Origin: Perognathus longimembris pacificus
Taxonomy: Eukaryota > Chordata > Mammalia > Rodentia > Heteromyidae
Reading direction: 5' to 3'
Assembly (NCBI RefSeq): GCF_023159225.1
Contig: NC_063167.1
Location: 9,021,734-9,085,733, forward strand
Length of the DNA: 64,000 bases
The notes under the pieces are model-generated. The model was not told the DNA's origin and ran no database searches. It worked only from the letters and a program-made list of their open reading frames with translations. The position numbers were made by a program, and so were the translations under genes. Below are positions 41,455 to 53,774 of the stretch, in pieces. Each line of letters opens with the position of its first letter. Position 1 is the stretch's first letter.

Positions 41455-42055
41455 GGGAGAATTTTTTATTGGTGTATATTGGTTGCACAAAAGGGATATT
41501 CACTGTGACCTTTCCAGATGCACATTCATTGCTAATGCGCAAATGTTTTTAAAATAGCGATAGGGAGATTTATAGAAAAGTTGCAAAGATAATCAAGTCC
41601 CGGATAATACCCGGTTTCCCCTTAACTGCTTTCATTGCATTGTACAGATGCTTTTAAAACAACCTTGTGCCCCTTGTTTGCTGGCATCTCATTGGCCAAA
41701 GCAGGTCACGTGACCAACTCCATCATCTGGTGGGCGGCTACTCTGCCTGGTTGCTTGGCAACTATTACTACCATCACCCACCCGGAGCCTGAACTCTAAT
41801 CACTACCTCCCTGACAGCACACTTGGTCCTTTGTTTTTGTTTTTTATGTGGTTGGGTTTTATTTTTTTTATTTTAAATTTTTGATGCACATAATTGTACA
41901 TGTTTATAGGGTGTGTAACATGATGTTTTGACTCAAGCATACGTAGTGCAATGTGCAAATGAGGGTGATTGGCTTTCAATTTTTATTACAGTGTGAACGT
42001 TCAGAATCCTGCTCTGGCTATTTTGAAATACAGGATTCCTGAGTGTCCGCGGTAG
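41455..42055 (+). mobile_element. Ancient L1 3' fragments
   Basis: 41455-41700 shows agatttatagaaaagttgca and a ggtttccccttaactg context. 41860-42055 shows gtacatgtttatagggtgtg, gatgttttgactcaagcata and tggctattttgaaatacagg, typical of old L1 3' ends. About 90 bases between them are unassigned. Confidence 0.7.
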
Positions 42056-43333
42056 CCACCCTGTTGTGAGGGGGGGGGGGTTGGCGGGGGTTCACGAGGA
42101 CTGACTTCCTTCACTGTGATGTGGGAGGGGGGAAGGCTGCCTCCCTCCCCCCAAGCACCTCTCTCTTATCTCTTCTTGCCTGCTGGGCCGAGTACCCCCT
42201 GCAGCCTCCTTCGCAGATGCCCTTCCAGCATCCCAGTGCGCACCCTTCCAGTGTGTCTGCACACCTGAAGCACACATGGCCGTTCCCCAATCGTCTTGGA
42301 AATAGCTGAAGACAGTTGTCCGGGGTGCCCGGCACACTCTCCAGCGCTGACCCACACACTGTACTGGGAAACGTGTTGGGCCGCCCCAGCCATTCTTCCG
42401 TTGGGGGAACCTGTGTTGTATTTGGGATAACGGAGGTGTGAACGTATCCGGGCGTTTGGGGGTGACATTCCTTCCAGCTGACACCTGGGAAAGTCACCAA
42501 CACTCACCTTCCCCCCCCCCCCCCCGCTCTGCCTGTGTCAGCCCCCGCTCTTCCCAGCAGCCTTTGCTAGATGAAGAGTGTTGACTAGCCTCAGTTTCCC
42601 CAGCTACAGAGCAGAGGTGAGAACGGCTCAGGGAGTTTTCTCAGGCTTTGTAATGAAGAGGTTTTGGAAGCAAGATTTGCTCCCCCCCCCGCCCCCCTGT
42701 GTGCTGCCACTTCTTTGGGGTCCTCATAGCATAGAGGGGAAGGGCCCAGGATAGGGAGGCAGGGGAAGAAGGAGCAGACCTGGGGCTGGGTGTCGTGCAG
42801 AAGCCCCTGGAGGCACCAGAGTTTGTTGGTTCCTCCCTGTCGTTGCTGAGGAGGTTGTCCTTGGGGACCAAGGCCGCTCTGAGCCCGGGAGCCTGCGGCT
42901 CGCTCGCCTCGCCCCGCCTCTTCCTTCCCCTGGAGTTGAGTCAGCACCTCAGCCGGGGATGCCAGCAGCCTCAGCCACAGGCCAGGCCAGGGCTGAGGCA
43001 CAAGCAAGAGCTACTGGTTTAGACTTTTCATTTGGGGCAGCGGCCGGCCCAGCTGAACGGAAAACACAGTGTGATTAGAGATAAGCCCGCCAGGCTCTCT
43101 GATACTGCTCCAAGAGCCTGGCCTGGGGTCTAGCTAAGTCCCCTGCCAAGATAGAACGTATAGCCTTGTATGGGTCCTCACACCGGCCTCTCAGTGATCG
43201 GCTTTGGGAACAGAATGAAAATCCAGCCTCATGGCCTCCATCCTCAGGGAGGCCCTCTGGCTCAGGCCCAGGTGGGGTTGTTTTCTGAACAGGCCTGAGA
43301 TGGCCTGGGGGGGTCCCTGCTCTGGTACCTAGC

Positions 43334-43335
<2 letters not shown>
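42056..43335. other. Intron 2 DNA
   Basis: Poly-G at about 42070-42080 and poly-C at about 42510-42525. No exon is recognised. Confidence 0.4.

Positions 43336-43396
<61 letters not shown>
43336..43396. repeat. (GT)30 microsatellite
   Basis: Pure GT repeats, about 35 bases from the tail side of the minus-strand SINE that follows. Confidence 0.98.
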
Positions 43397-43400
<4 letters not shown>

Positions 43401-43432
43401 TTCTGTGCACCATTTGTTCTTTGGTTTTGTTG

Positions 43433-43617
43433 TGTTTTGCCAGTCCTGGGGCTTGAACTCAGGGCCTGAACACTCTCCCACTTCTTCTTTTAGCACTCCT
43501 CCACTTGAGCCACAGCGCCACTTCTGGCTTTTTCTGTGTATGTGGTGCTGAGGAATCGAGCCCAGGGCTTCAGGCATGCTGGGCCAGCACTCCGCCACGA
43601 AGCCACATTCCCGGCCC
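43433..43617 (-). mobile_element. ID-headed dimeric SINE (minus), middle-aged
   Basis: gccagtcctggggcttgaac, ccacttgagccacagcgcca, ctgtgtatgtggtgctgagg and gaatcgagcccagggcttca. An imperfect flank duplication (ctgtg..ccatttgt) is visible on both sides. Confidence 0.88.
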
Positions 43618-43669
43618 TCTGTGTGCCATTTGTAAAGCACAAAACCATCTGTCAAACCAGAAGAAGCGG

Positions 43670-43862
43670 CAGCTGGGAACAGGTGGCTCACACCTGTAAT
43701 CCTAGCTACATAGGAGGCTGAGATCTGAGGATGGTGCTTAAAGCCACCCAGGTAGAAACGCTCATGAGACTCTTATCTACAGTTAGTCAGCAAAAAGCCA
43801 GGCTGGAGGCCTGGCTCAAGTGGAAGAGCACACTAGCTGTGAGTAAACAAGCCAAGCAAGTG
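43670..43862 (+). mobile_element. B1-dID-type SINE
   Basis: ggctcacacctgtaatccta, gctacataggaggctgagat and tggctcaagtggaagagcac. Confidence 0.85.
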
Positions 43863-44249
43863 TGCGGGAAAGGGGCAGCGGGGATCCGGTGGATTAGGGG
43901 AGGGGAGGATCACTTCTTTACTCCCCTAGGACCTTTTTCTGCAAGCCAACTTTAACAGGTCACAGAGGGCACCCGGTGCCAAGTGGGCAGACCCTGGAGT
44001 CAGGCTGACTGCAGGGGGTCTGGACACCCCGTCCTTTCCAGAGCTCGGCATTCAGGGCTCCTGGCCAGCGTTCCAGGAACAAGTCCGTGTGGCCTAAAGC
44101 TGATGCGCTGTGGCCGGGCTCTGGCCCAGCTCTTTAAATAGCAATGGCCATGCGGCTGACCAGCCCGGAAGCCGTCCGCATCCGTGAGCTGCCCAGGGCT
44201 TGGGGACGCGGAAGGACGGGCTTTTTTTTTTGTTGTTATTATTATTGAG
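43863..44249. other. Intron 2 DNA
   Basis: No feature recognised. Confidence 0.35.
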
Positions 44250-44475
44250 CCAGCCACTGCCTCGTGCCAGTAATTCCTAGCTATTCAGGAGGCCAAGATC
44301 TGAGGATTGTGGTTCAAATCCAGTCCAGACAAGAAAGCCCAGGAGACCTTTATGTCCAATTAACTACCCAAAAAAGCCAGGAATGGAGCTGTGGCTCAAG
44401 TGGTAGAGTGCTAGCCTTGAGCAGGAAAGCTCAGGGAAGCCGCCAGGCCCTGAGTTCAAGGCCCACCCAGGACCA
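44250..44475 (+). mobile_element. B1-dID-type SINE
   Basis: agctattcaggaggccaaga, gtccaattaactacccaaaa, gtggctcaagtggtagagtg and gagttcaaggcccacc. Confidence 0.88.
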
Positions 44476-44500
44476 ACACACACACACACACACACACACA
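44476..44500. repeat. (CA)n microsatellite grown from a SINE tail
   Basis: About 12 CA units replace the expected A-rich tail of the SINE at 44250-44475. Confidence 0.95.
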
Positions 44501-45039
44501 GAGCTTGGAAACTTATTAGGATTTGGTGGATGTGGCTGTAGGTAGTTTGCATGTATGACCGGGAGCTGCCGAGCCTGTTGATTCCATCTTGAGATGGAGT
44601 GGGATGAGGGCGGGAGACAGAGGTTGTGGTGTCCTAGCCGCCCTGGAGATGGGGGTCTGGCTAGATGGGGATGGACACACAGTGTCCATCTGGAGCTGGG
44701 ACCTCTCTCGCCCACCTGTGCCCAGATGGGACAGAGTACTGGAGACAGAGGGTCCCTGTCGGGGGCTGGGAGCACATCGGGTTGCCTGTTCTAGCTCCTG
44801 GAACCTTCTCGTGCCTGAACGGCATTCCTGAGCCCCGGCTTTCTGGCTAGATGAGCCACCAGCCCTGTCCTGAGCGCTGACCTTTGTCCCTCTCCCTGGC
44901 ATGTGGCAGGACCGACCCAGGAATGTGCCTCCCGCCGCACACGCCCCTGCCCCTGAGCCACCCTCAACATCTGTGCAGGGAGAGCCTGGGTGGCTCTGGT
45001 GGCACCCAGGGGAGAGGCCAGGCCCACGGAGCCTGCACG
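44501..45039. other. Intron 2 DNA
   Basis: No feature recognised. Confidence 0.35.
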
Positions 45040-45145
45040 GGTCCTGGAGCTCGAACTCAGAGCCTGGGCGCTGCCCCTGAGCTGCTTGTGCTCACGTCTA
45101 GTGCTCTACCACTGCAGCCACAGGGCCGCTTCCAGCCGGCCGGTT
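45040..45145 (-). mobile_element. Partial dimeric SINE, right half (minus)
   Basis: ggagctcgaactcagagcct, then gtgctctaccactgcagcca and gggccgcttccagcc. Confidence 0.75.
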
Positions 45146-45330
45146 TTCCCTGGGGCTTCAGGAGGAAATGTCCTTCAGGGACCTGGCTCTGAGGCGCGAG
45201 GAGCCCGCCCTGAAGGGGCCTTGGCCACGCGGGTGGCCGCTCTGGGGACTGGCCTGCCACTGGCGCCGGCCAGTGCCTCCACCCGGCTGCCACCGCCCAG
45301 AGCCCGCCTGCTGCCAGGGCTTCCTCGCTG
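45146..45330. other. Intron 2 DNA
   Basis: No feature recognised. Confidence 0.35.
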
Positions 45331-45419
45331 TTCTTTTCTTTCTTTCCCTCCCTCCTTTCCTCCCTCCCTTTTTTTTTTCCCCCTTCCTTCCTTCTTTCCT
45401 TTTTTCCTTCTTTCTTTCG
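45331..45419. repeat. Pyrimidine-rich (TTCC/TTTC)n tract
   Basis: About 90 bases of nearly pure pyrimidines. Confidence 0.9.
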
Positions 45420-47409
45420 CTGGCTCCTGCTCCTCCCACAGGTTTCAGGCCAAGCATTCTGGACCTTCATGGCCCAGAGCTTGGGTGCCCAGTGCCCCTG
45501 GTATTAGCAGGCTGTAGATGCCGGCTGGGGGGCGGGGGGGGGGGGGGAGCGGTATCTGGAGCATCCAGCGCTTGGTTGGTGTGGCTCTGGGCCCTCCCCT
45601 CCCCTCCCCTCCCCTTGGGATCTTCCCCAGCAGCCAAGCCCTTCACAGCAGGTGTCTCTGTTGTTCTTCTCTGGCAGAAGCCCCATCCCCAGGCTACCCA
45701 CTGAGGGAAGGGGAACTCTGAGGGAAGGGGAAGGGTGAGGGTGAGGCATTGTAGCCCTGGAGAAGGGGCGTCCCTGGCAGGGCCTTGGCTGGCTTTACCG
45801 GCTTCCCCCTGAAAGGGGAGCCAGCACCCTGACTTAGTAGCCTCTGTGGGTGCTAGTTAGCCGTGACAAAAGGGCAAGGAAGTAGGCCCAGTGGGGGTAG
45901 GAGGAGGAGGGAGAAGACAGGTCTCCCCCCCCACCCCCATGAGGCTCTGTGCCAAGCTCCTCTTGAGCCCAGACAGACTCCCCCAGATCCCCCACTGAAG
46001 TTCTGAGTAGCTGGGGACCCTTCCTTGGGGGTGGGATGGAGGGGAAAGAGTTGCCCTCCGTCTCCCTGGGTTCAGCCCAAGTTCCCAGGAAAACCATCAA
46101 CCGGAAGAGCCCGCCATAGCTTCCAGGCCTCCTTGAGGGCCCAGACCCTACAACCCTCCTTTTGCAGGTCACACTCTCGCCTGGGGGCGCTTGCAGCCCC
46201 AGTGAGAGGCCGGACGAGGCTCTGGGCCCCTCCAAGTCTCCTGAGAGAGAGGTCATAGGTGAGTGGGGCCGGTAGGGCTAGGCCCTGCCATCAGCAAGAC
46301 ACTTCCGGGCTGTTCTGGAGCTGCTGCACCATCCCGCCCTGCCATTGTTCATGCACGCGCATGCACGCACACACTCACTCAGTGGCACATGGCCTTGGCT
46401 TTCAGGAATTTTCACAAGGCCTCATCCCGTGGGGGAAGCAGAGGTTTCCAGGGGTGAGAAAGGGAGCTCAGGACCCTCCAGTCCTGCTTGCCCTTGGGCA
46501 GGTCACACGGCCTCTCCTCCCCGCACACTGGCAGCTCTGGCTGAACCCGCCCTGAGGCGGTTTACCACCTGTGGTTGTGACTGAGGTGTGCTGGGGTTGA
46601 GGTTAGGTTACTAAGTGGCTGTTTATCCATCCATGCTAAGGTGTCACCAAGCTGGGAGTGGAGGAACGGCTTTGTTAGGGCTCGGTCCAGACTGCGGGGA
46701 TAAACCTGGACCTGGAGCTGGCCCAGGCACTGGACATGCACCCGACAGGTGTGGGGCAGCCGTCCTTGACAGTAGAGGGGGAGGTGAAGAGAAAGCAGCC
46801 GCGGCCCCCCCCTCCTCACGGGACCAGGTCCTTTCCCCGGCTCCCCCTTCCTCTGCTCTCGGCTCGCACGTGTGCTGGGGGGGGAGGGGGCACTTGCCAC
46901 CGGGCGCCGGGACCTGGGAGGGCACGACAGGCCGCACTGTTCTTCTGGGGGCTGGGCCATGAGGGAGAGCATGGGTGTGGCAGCAGCGTCCCAGAGCCGT
47001 GAGGGAGCAGGGCAGAGCCGGGAGGGGAACGCATCGCAGCCACACCTTGGGAGCCCTGCGACCGGAGGGGGAGGCTGGCAGCTCCTCCTCCAGAGACCTC
47101 CACGGGCGCCCGCGGCCCCGGCACACAGCATCCCCGCGGGCACTGGGACGCCCGGGGCAGCCCTTGCTCCTGAGGGTCAGGTTCCCCGAGGTTGGAGCGG
47201 TGGGGACCAAGAGAGGCCCAAAGACCTTCTTCCCAGCGGGGAGGGCAGGGTGGCTTCTGCCTCAGCTAGGAGCTGGACCTAGCCCTCATCCCCAGGGCTC
47301 GTCGGGGTCCTCTCATCGACTCTCCGCTCCTGACACAGGATTGGAGGTTTGGAAGTCGCCTCTCGGTCCTCCAGCAGAGTTCCGTCCATAACCCGCCCCC
47401 TCCCCGGGG
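45420..47409. other. GC-rich intron 2 DNA
   Basis: A G-rich run lies at about 45530-45548. Frames of up to 193 codons occur on both strands; none is recognised. Confidence 0.4.
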
Positions 47410-47585
47410 CTCACACTGTAGATGTGAAGGCCAGTGCATGCTGTAGGTGTGAATCCCTGTGGCCCTAAAGCTGTAGGTGCGAACGCCTCAGGCCAGTGTA
47501 TGCTCTAGGTGTGAACACCCCAGGCTAGTGTGTGCTCTAAGTTTGGATGCCTCTGGTTAGTGTGCACTGTAGGTGTGAATACCTG
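47410..47585. repeat. Degenerate tandem repeat, about 37-bp unit
   Basis: Repeated segments run from ctgtaggtgtgaat-type starts to a ggccagtgtatgct-type end, about four to five times with substitutions and length changes. Confidence 0.7.
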
Positions 47586-48870
47586 TCTTTGTGCAGATCA
47601 GTCCCTGCTGGAGTCACTTTGTTACTGCAGAAGAGAACCAAGAAGTAGATCTGTAGCGCTGGCTCCCAGGATGCACTGGCAGGGAGGAGCCTTTCAGAAT
47701 GGAGATGTTCCCACGCCGTCGGAGGTGTCGTTGTGCTGGTTTGCAGCCCTGTTGCTTGTGTGTGTGCACATGCGTGTGTATCTGTAATGCAGTCCTCCCT
47801 CGGGATCCCTGGAGAATTGCGTCCAGGGCTCTCATCCCAGGTACCGACATCCCTCAGGAACCCATGCCCCACGGTGCGGTGTTTAAACGCGTTTGTCCTC
47901 CTCGGCTCTGTGCACCGGAAGTCCTCCCTGGAGGAGGCGTAACGCCCAGGGCAGCAGGGCGTAGCACGTGCAGGGGCCGTCTGCGGCTCTTCCCACCCCT
48001 GTGTGCCATCTGCAGCCACCTACTGAGTGCTGGTGGAGCTGCGTGGGCCCGGGGCCTGGGAGGGGTGCCGGGAGGCAGGGACCCTCGGGCACCGTGCACA
48101 GCTGCGCCCCCAGGGAGGAGCCGGGGACCTGGCGAGGGTCGGGCTTTGGGTCTGGACAGTGGACGGCCACCAAGTGTCACTGGAACATCTTGTCCTGGCT
48201 GAGCAAGGCTGGGCTGGAGCATGGGTGAGGGTGGGCAGGACCGAAGGACCCAGACACCCCTGGGTCCAGAAGGCGCAAAGACAGATGAACATCTGGAAAG
48301 GGAGGCTGGAGGTGACTGGTCAGTCTGGGAGGAGGAGGAGGTAGGAGCCACCAGCCAGGGACGGGCGGAGCCATAGCAAGGGACGGACACTCGGTCACCC
48401 AGGCAGGAGTTGGACTGAGGCATAACAGCTGGCCGGGTCACCAGAACTTTCCATGTCATGAAAGACCCCCGTTGAGAAAGGAACCCTTCAGAAGAAAGGA
48501 GAGTCGGAACTCGGGCCGTGCCTCTGCGTCTCTGGATGCCGGCTCGGGCTTGGGGTAGAGAGGTCCGGGCAGCCATTGTGGGAAGCAGGCCACAGCGCAA
48601 GCCCAGTCCTAGCGCACACGGACAGCCTTGGAGGGCTGGGATGCGGCGGTCCCTAGGGGGAGGCGATGCTTGCCCCTGGCACTTGCCCCAGGCACTCCTC
48701 AGTCCAGCACTGCCCAGTGCTGGCCCTCGGGGGCGGATAGGAAACTCCTGCCTTACTCTAGCAGCATTTGAAGTGAAAAGCTGCAAATCGCAGGAAGCCC
48801 TCACCTCCTGTCTTCTTGCTTGGTGAACTCGGAGCAGCTCATGGTGCCGGCCTGCAGGAGCCTTGAGGGA
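47586..48870. other. Intron 2 DNA
   Basis: The 491-codon minus-strand frame (47854-49329) covers this stretch and the next minisatellite. It shows no recognisable domain. Confidence 0.4.
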
Positions 48871-49286
48871 AGCACAGGGGCCCCCGTGCCAGCCTGGGGA
48901 AGGGGTGTGAGGACACAGGGGTCCCCATGCCAGCCTGAGGGACGGTGTGAGGGCACAGGGACCCCTGTGACAGCCTGGGGGAGGGGTGTGGGGCACAGGG
49001 GCCCCCATGACAGCCTGGGGGAGGGGTGTGAGGGCACAGGGACCCCCGTGCCAGCCTGGGGGAGGGGTGTGGGGCACAGGGGCCCCCATGCCAGCCTGGG
49101 GGAGGGGTGTGAGGGCACAGGGACCCCCGTGCCAGCCTGGGGGAGGGGTGTGAGGGCACAGGGGCCCCCGTGCCAGCCTGGGGGAGGGGTGTGAGGGCAC
49201 AGGGGCCCCCGTGCCAGCCTGGGGGAGGGGTGTGGGGCACAGAGGTCCCCATGCCAGCCTGAGGGACGGCGTGGGGGCACAGGGGT
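48871..49286. repeat. 41-bp minisatellite, 10 copies
   Basis: The unit includes tgccagcctgggggaggggt and a gcacagggg start. cagcctg occurs ten times at 40-45 base intervals. Units alternate between ggggcac and gagggcac endings and between gtgcc and atgac/atgcc variants, suggesting duplication of unit pairs. Confidence 0.95.
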
Positions 49287-49484
49287 ATCTGTCACAGTGC
49301 CCAGTGTCCCTGAATGGGCTCAAAGGCACAGAGGGCCTGTTGTCACCTTATTTGCTGTCACTGCTGGGAGTTGCAGCTCAGACTTGTGTAGCCGCCCCTC
49401 CCTCCGCCCAATGTCAGGTTCTGGGACTGCCATCCACCTATGACTTCTGCATAGCTGTCGTCACAGATGGGACTCTCACCATGC
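49287..49484. other. Intron 2 DNA
   Basis: No feature recognised. Confidence 0.35.
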
Positions 49485-49606
49485 CTGGCTTATTTGTTGA
49501 GATGAGGGTCTCAAATAATTTTTTGCCCAGACTGACCCAAAACCATGATCCTCTGGATTTCTGTCTTCCAAGTAGCTAGGATTACAGGGTGAGCCACCAC
49601 TCCTGG
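49485..49606 (-). mobile_element. B1-like SINE (minus)
   Basis: ttgttgagatgagggtctca, then agtagctaggattacagggt and gagccaccactcctgg. Confidence 0.7.
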
Positions 49607-50337
49607 TCCTTTATTATTCACGTTCTTATTCTTAGTTTTTTTATTCATGTGCCCTAGCCCCGTAATTGGGGCTGTAGCCATGGCTTTGGGGCGCACACGT
49701 GCCTCCTCTGAGCTCCTCTGCTGATGATGGCAGTTCACCCCTCCATCTGCCCCACTGCACACGGGACCCTCAGGAGCGGCTGTTAGAAAGCGCTGGCGGC
49801 GGAACCTGTACGTACCGGCCACCCCAGCCCCTCCGCATGGGCTCAACGCCGCTGCCCAGAGCAGGCTTGGGAAACAGCAGACGAAGGGCGAGGCTGGATT
49901 TGGCCTGTGGGCCGGGCCGTGGTGAGCCGCCTCTGTCCTCGGGACACAGACCTGGGCTTCCCCAGCTGCCGTCCGTGCTGGTCCGGGTGAGAGCTGTGTG
50001 TCGTGGAGCCAGTGGCCAAGTCTGGCTCTGCTTTTCATCTGGGCGGGGTGCGGTGAGACCTGCCGTGTGGAGTTGTTGTGCCAGGAGGGGGAGGCCGAGC
50101 GTTCCGCCCGCCATCCAGGGCAGCTCTGGTTACACGTTAACCGTGGCCTCCTCCGGCTCCAGGCTGGATCTGCGCCGTGGTGCGCGCTCTGCTGCCGCTC
50201 TGCCCCGGGGTTGGGCTACAGCCGTGGACAAGTGGACCTGAAAGAGGAGGGGAGCCGTTCCCAGGGGGCCCAGCGCTGCTCCCACCCCCACAGTGCTGAT
50301 GACAGCGCACCTAGGCACTGGGTGGCCTGGTTCTTAC
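49607..50337. other. Intron 2 DNA
   Basis: No exon recognised. Confidence 0.4.
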
Positions 50338-50425
50338 TGTGCGTCAGGTGCCGTGTGTCTTGGTACTGTACACCTTGGTGCTGTGCGTCTTGCTGCTGTG
50401 TGCCTCGGAATTGTGCGCCTGGGCA
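50338..50425. repeat. Degenerate 15-17 bp tandem repeat
   Basis: Segments of the type tgtgcgtcttggtgctg recur about five times with changes. Confidence 0.65.
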
Positions 50426-51491
50426 TCTTTCACCTTGACAACAAAACGTCTGGAGACCCAACAACCTGTGGCTCTGGCCGGGGTTGGAGGGCCTGGGTTG
50501 CGGGCCGTTGCGTGGGGCCTTGTGCTGACGCAGCTCGTCATGGTGGGAGAGGGTGGCAGAGCCTGTTCCCTTCCTGGTCACTAGGAAAGAGAGAAGAGGA
50601 TGCCCCAGCACCTCAAGACCACCTCATTTGGAAGTAGGGTATTCTCAAGTTTCACTAACCTGAAGCGGGTGGAGTAGGTGGGGCTCGGGCGTCACGTGAC
50701 CAATGGCTTTGTTGACGGGAGGGCAGCCCCTGGAAGCCCCAGATGGTTGGAGACTGGATCCAGCCTCGGCAGGAAGTGGTGCTGCTGATTCTGTCCCCTC
50801 AGGCTCAAACCTGACCCTGTGACCTTGGCCTTGCAGCCTGACCCTGTGACCTTGGACTCCAGAAGTGTGTGGCAAGAATCCCTTGCAGGAGTCCCAGCTG
50901 TTAGCCTGTTCCACTCCGGCCTTGGAGCTGAAGGAATATGGGTGCCGGAAGTCACCCCAGCAGCTGGGATGGCCTTGCCCCCTGAACTGGAAGCCTGCTG
51001 CTTTCTGTTGACCTTCAGAGCTGGAGTCCCCCCCACTTAGGCAGCCTTGCATGAGGTCGTGCATAACAAGCCATTCCTGAGCTCAGGGAGACCCAGCCGT
51101 CGCCCTAGGCAGGCACTGCAGGGTGTGCCTGGGTCCCAGGTTTTTAGGGCTCAGATTAATTCCCTGGGGCAGTGGGACCCCATGTCCCCAGCCAGCACAT
51201 CTGCATGCTTCCTGTCACCTGGATGTCCCGCCATGCCTTCCCTGAGGACAGGGGCTGTCATCGGGCTTTGGTCTCTGACATCGTCCTCTGCTCCAACCCC
51301 TGTGGTGGCTTTGGACTCCAGCCTTGTTGCTCCTGGCTCTGGGATGGGCTGTGCCAGGCACGGCCGTGAGCACCTCCTGGCTGGTGCACCGCTGTGCCCA
51401 GCAAAGTGCCCAGCACACGAAAGCCGCCTTCTCCAGACGGCAGGTGTCTGCTGAGCGGCCCGGGCACCCACTGCTCAGGATTGCCGTCCCT
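50426..51491. other. Intron 2 DNA
   Basis: A small duplication of gaccctgtgaccttg occurs at about 50812-50852. No exon is recognised. Confidence 0.4.
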
Positions 51492-51612
51492 TAGGCCAGG
51501 AGGTCGGGGGAGTCCCCTGGGCTGCTCCCTTGGGTCAGGAGGTTGGGGGTGTCCCCTGGGTTGCGCCCTTGGGTCAGGAGGTCGGGGGTGTCCCCTGGGC
51601 TGCCCCCTTTGC
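51492..51612. repeat. 48-bp tandem repeat, about 2.5 copies
   Basis: The unit starts ggtcaggaggtcgggggtgt and continues with a cccctgggctgc segment; three partial copies. Confidence 0.85.
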
Positions 51613-51870
51613 CTCGAGGAGGTCAGCAGTGGTAAACCCACCCTGTCTCCTGCACTGTTCATAAAGCAGAGTGAGCGCCAGCATCCTTGAGCTCATTTGT
51701 GAGCTCCAACCCCAGTTCTCTCCTAGTGTCTCCTCCATATGCCCCTTTCCAGAAGCTTCTGTTACCCAACCCAAATGCCCTGGGTATCTGCCTCTGGTTC
51801 ACATCTACCTTTATTTGTTACAGGCCCCCCAAAGATCTGACCATTGCCATGTTTTCCTCTTGCATTTACA

Positions 51871-51872
<2 letters not shown>
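51613..51872. other. Intron 2 DNA
   Basis: No feature recognised. Confidence 0.35.

Positions 51873-51926
<54 letters not shown>
51873..51926. repeat. (GT)27 microsatellite
   Basis: Pure GT repeats, directly at the tail side of the minus-strand SINE that follows. Confidence 0.98.
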
Positions 51927-51928
<2 letters not shown>

Positions 51929-52112
51929 GGCCCCTGGGGCATGCACTCAGGCCTGGCTCTGTCCCCTGGCCTTTGCACTCGGGGTTGGTGCTCTACCACT
52001 TGAGCCACAGCTCCGCTTCTGGCTCTGTGCTGGTTGATGGGGTTGGCTCTGAGCTGCGGTCCTCAGCTTCCAGTAGCCAGCATTACAGATGTGAGACGCT
52101 AACTCCCGCTCA
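51927..52112 (-). mobile_element. B1-dID-type SINE (minus)
   Basis: tggtgctctaccacttgagc, cacagctccgcttctggctc and cagcattacagatgtgagac. Confidence 0.82.
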
Positions 52113-53774
52113 CCCTCAGGTCTGATTTTGCCGGCCGCCCTTAAACAGACCAAGTTCCGCAGTGTGGCTCTCCTGCTGGTGCCCCGCTCAGCACAGGCAT
52201 GTGCCCGTGTCCCCTGCAGCGGAGGGGACCTGCCTCAGCCTGCAGCCGCCCCGGGCCTCTGCCGGGTGCTTGGGAGCTGGCGTGGGTCCCCACTCCACTC
52301 GGGCAGCCGCTGTGGGGACGGCATGAGGTGCTCGGCCGCTCGGCCTTTCCGCCCTTGGCGTCCCAGGCCCCTCCCCTGTCCAGGCGAGCTGGGGGTCACT
52401 CACCCCTTTGCTTTCTTCCGGAGTCTGGCAAACGGGATCTTAACCTGGGTGGGGAGGGGGAGGGGGTGGCTGTCTCAGAGGCAGAGGTGGCGATTCAGCC
52501 ATCTTGGAACCATGGGGCCCAGCACGGGTCAGCCCGGGGTGGGTGTGCTGCGTTCATGGGGTGCAGGGCATGGCGGGAAGGCCCCGGCTCCCTGCTGGAG
52601 GCCCCAACCCTGGGAGGAGCTCGTAGCCATCCACACAGGTGTGATCAGAGCAAGAGTGTGTAATGTGTGGCCCCGCACAGCCTCTGCCTGTGCCCTGGGG
52701 GACGGAGGGTCCCTGAGACACCCCACTGTGGGAAGCCGTCCAGTCCCACGCCCAGGCATGGTGTCCGCCTCCTCGCCCTCTCCCGGGAGCCAGGTCACCC
52801 GGCTGCATCTCCTTTCCTGGTTCCCCAGCACCTCCGCGCTTGGCCGAGCCTGCCACCCGGAATGTTCTCTCCCAGCATTCCCTGCATCCCCGAGCGCCTA
52901 GGTCCTGCCAGGCCTCTCCTGCCCTAGACCCTCCCCGCTCCGATGAGGTGAGGGGCTCCAGCCCCATCTTCCCGCCGCAGTGCCGGGAGTTCTGAGGGGT
53001 TTCTGTCTTGGGGTTCTCCCGGCCCCAGGGGGCTGGGCCCAGTGCGGATCCTCAGGTGGCCTCTGGGGACACGAACGGCCCCTGGGCCGCCCCCTGGGAT
53101 GGAGGGCCCGCCTAGGCTGGGGGTTCCACAGGCCCTGGCGCCTCCCGGGCTGGCCAGACTTGGGGCCCAGTGTGACCCCAGGACAGACACCGGGAACTGG
53201 CACCTGTTTGCTGCGTGGCATTGGGAAAGCCGCTTGACCCCTCAGCTCCTGTCGGGTGGAGGAGTTTGCTCTGTGCTGCCCGGGCGCACGGTCAGTTCCA
53301 GTCCAGTAGCAAGCCTATGTAAAGTGGTTTGTTTTGGAATGAGGCAGACAGGAAATCAGAGCTTGGCTCTGGGACCAGGAGAGAGGCTGGCCTTGGCTCT
53401 TCCCCAGTCCTCGGTCCTGGCCCGCTGGGTCCCCAGCAAGGGCTAGGGACACCCCATGAGCCCCTCAGCCAGCCTGAGGCAGGGGGAGGTGAGCACCCCA
53501 CCCAGCGGCTAGCTGACTGACTCCCTGACGTTCCAAAGCCTGCCCCTGAATTAGGTCTTACATCTTCACGCTCCTCAAAACGGAGGTGTGTTGGCTGCAC
53601 TTGACATGGCGAAACGGAGGCATGGGGCATCGGTGATTCTTCCAGCTTGGAGGAGCCTGGATCCTGACCCAGGCTGTCAAGTTCAGAGACGGCACAAGCA
53701 GTACTTGTCAAGGCCCTGTGTTAGACTCTGAGGTTGTTGGGAGAAAGAAAGAAAGAAAGACATTGGTCCCGAAG
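52113..53774. other. GC-rich intron 2 DNA
   Basis: A possible minus-strand MIR piece lies at 53565-53625. A 257-codon frame at 52128-52901 has no recognisable domain. A (GAAA)n run lies at 53742-53761. Confidence 0.4.

Noticed and set aside
48871..49286. CRISPR array
   Set aside because: Units are contiguous and variable with no unique spacers, and the DNA is mammalian.
47854..49329. 491-codon minus-strand frame
   Set aside because: Half of it is the 41-bp minisatellite read as a repeat, the rest has no domain, and the unit is open in several registers.
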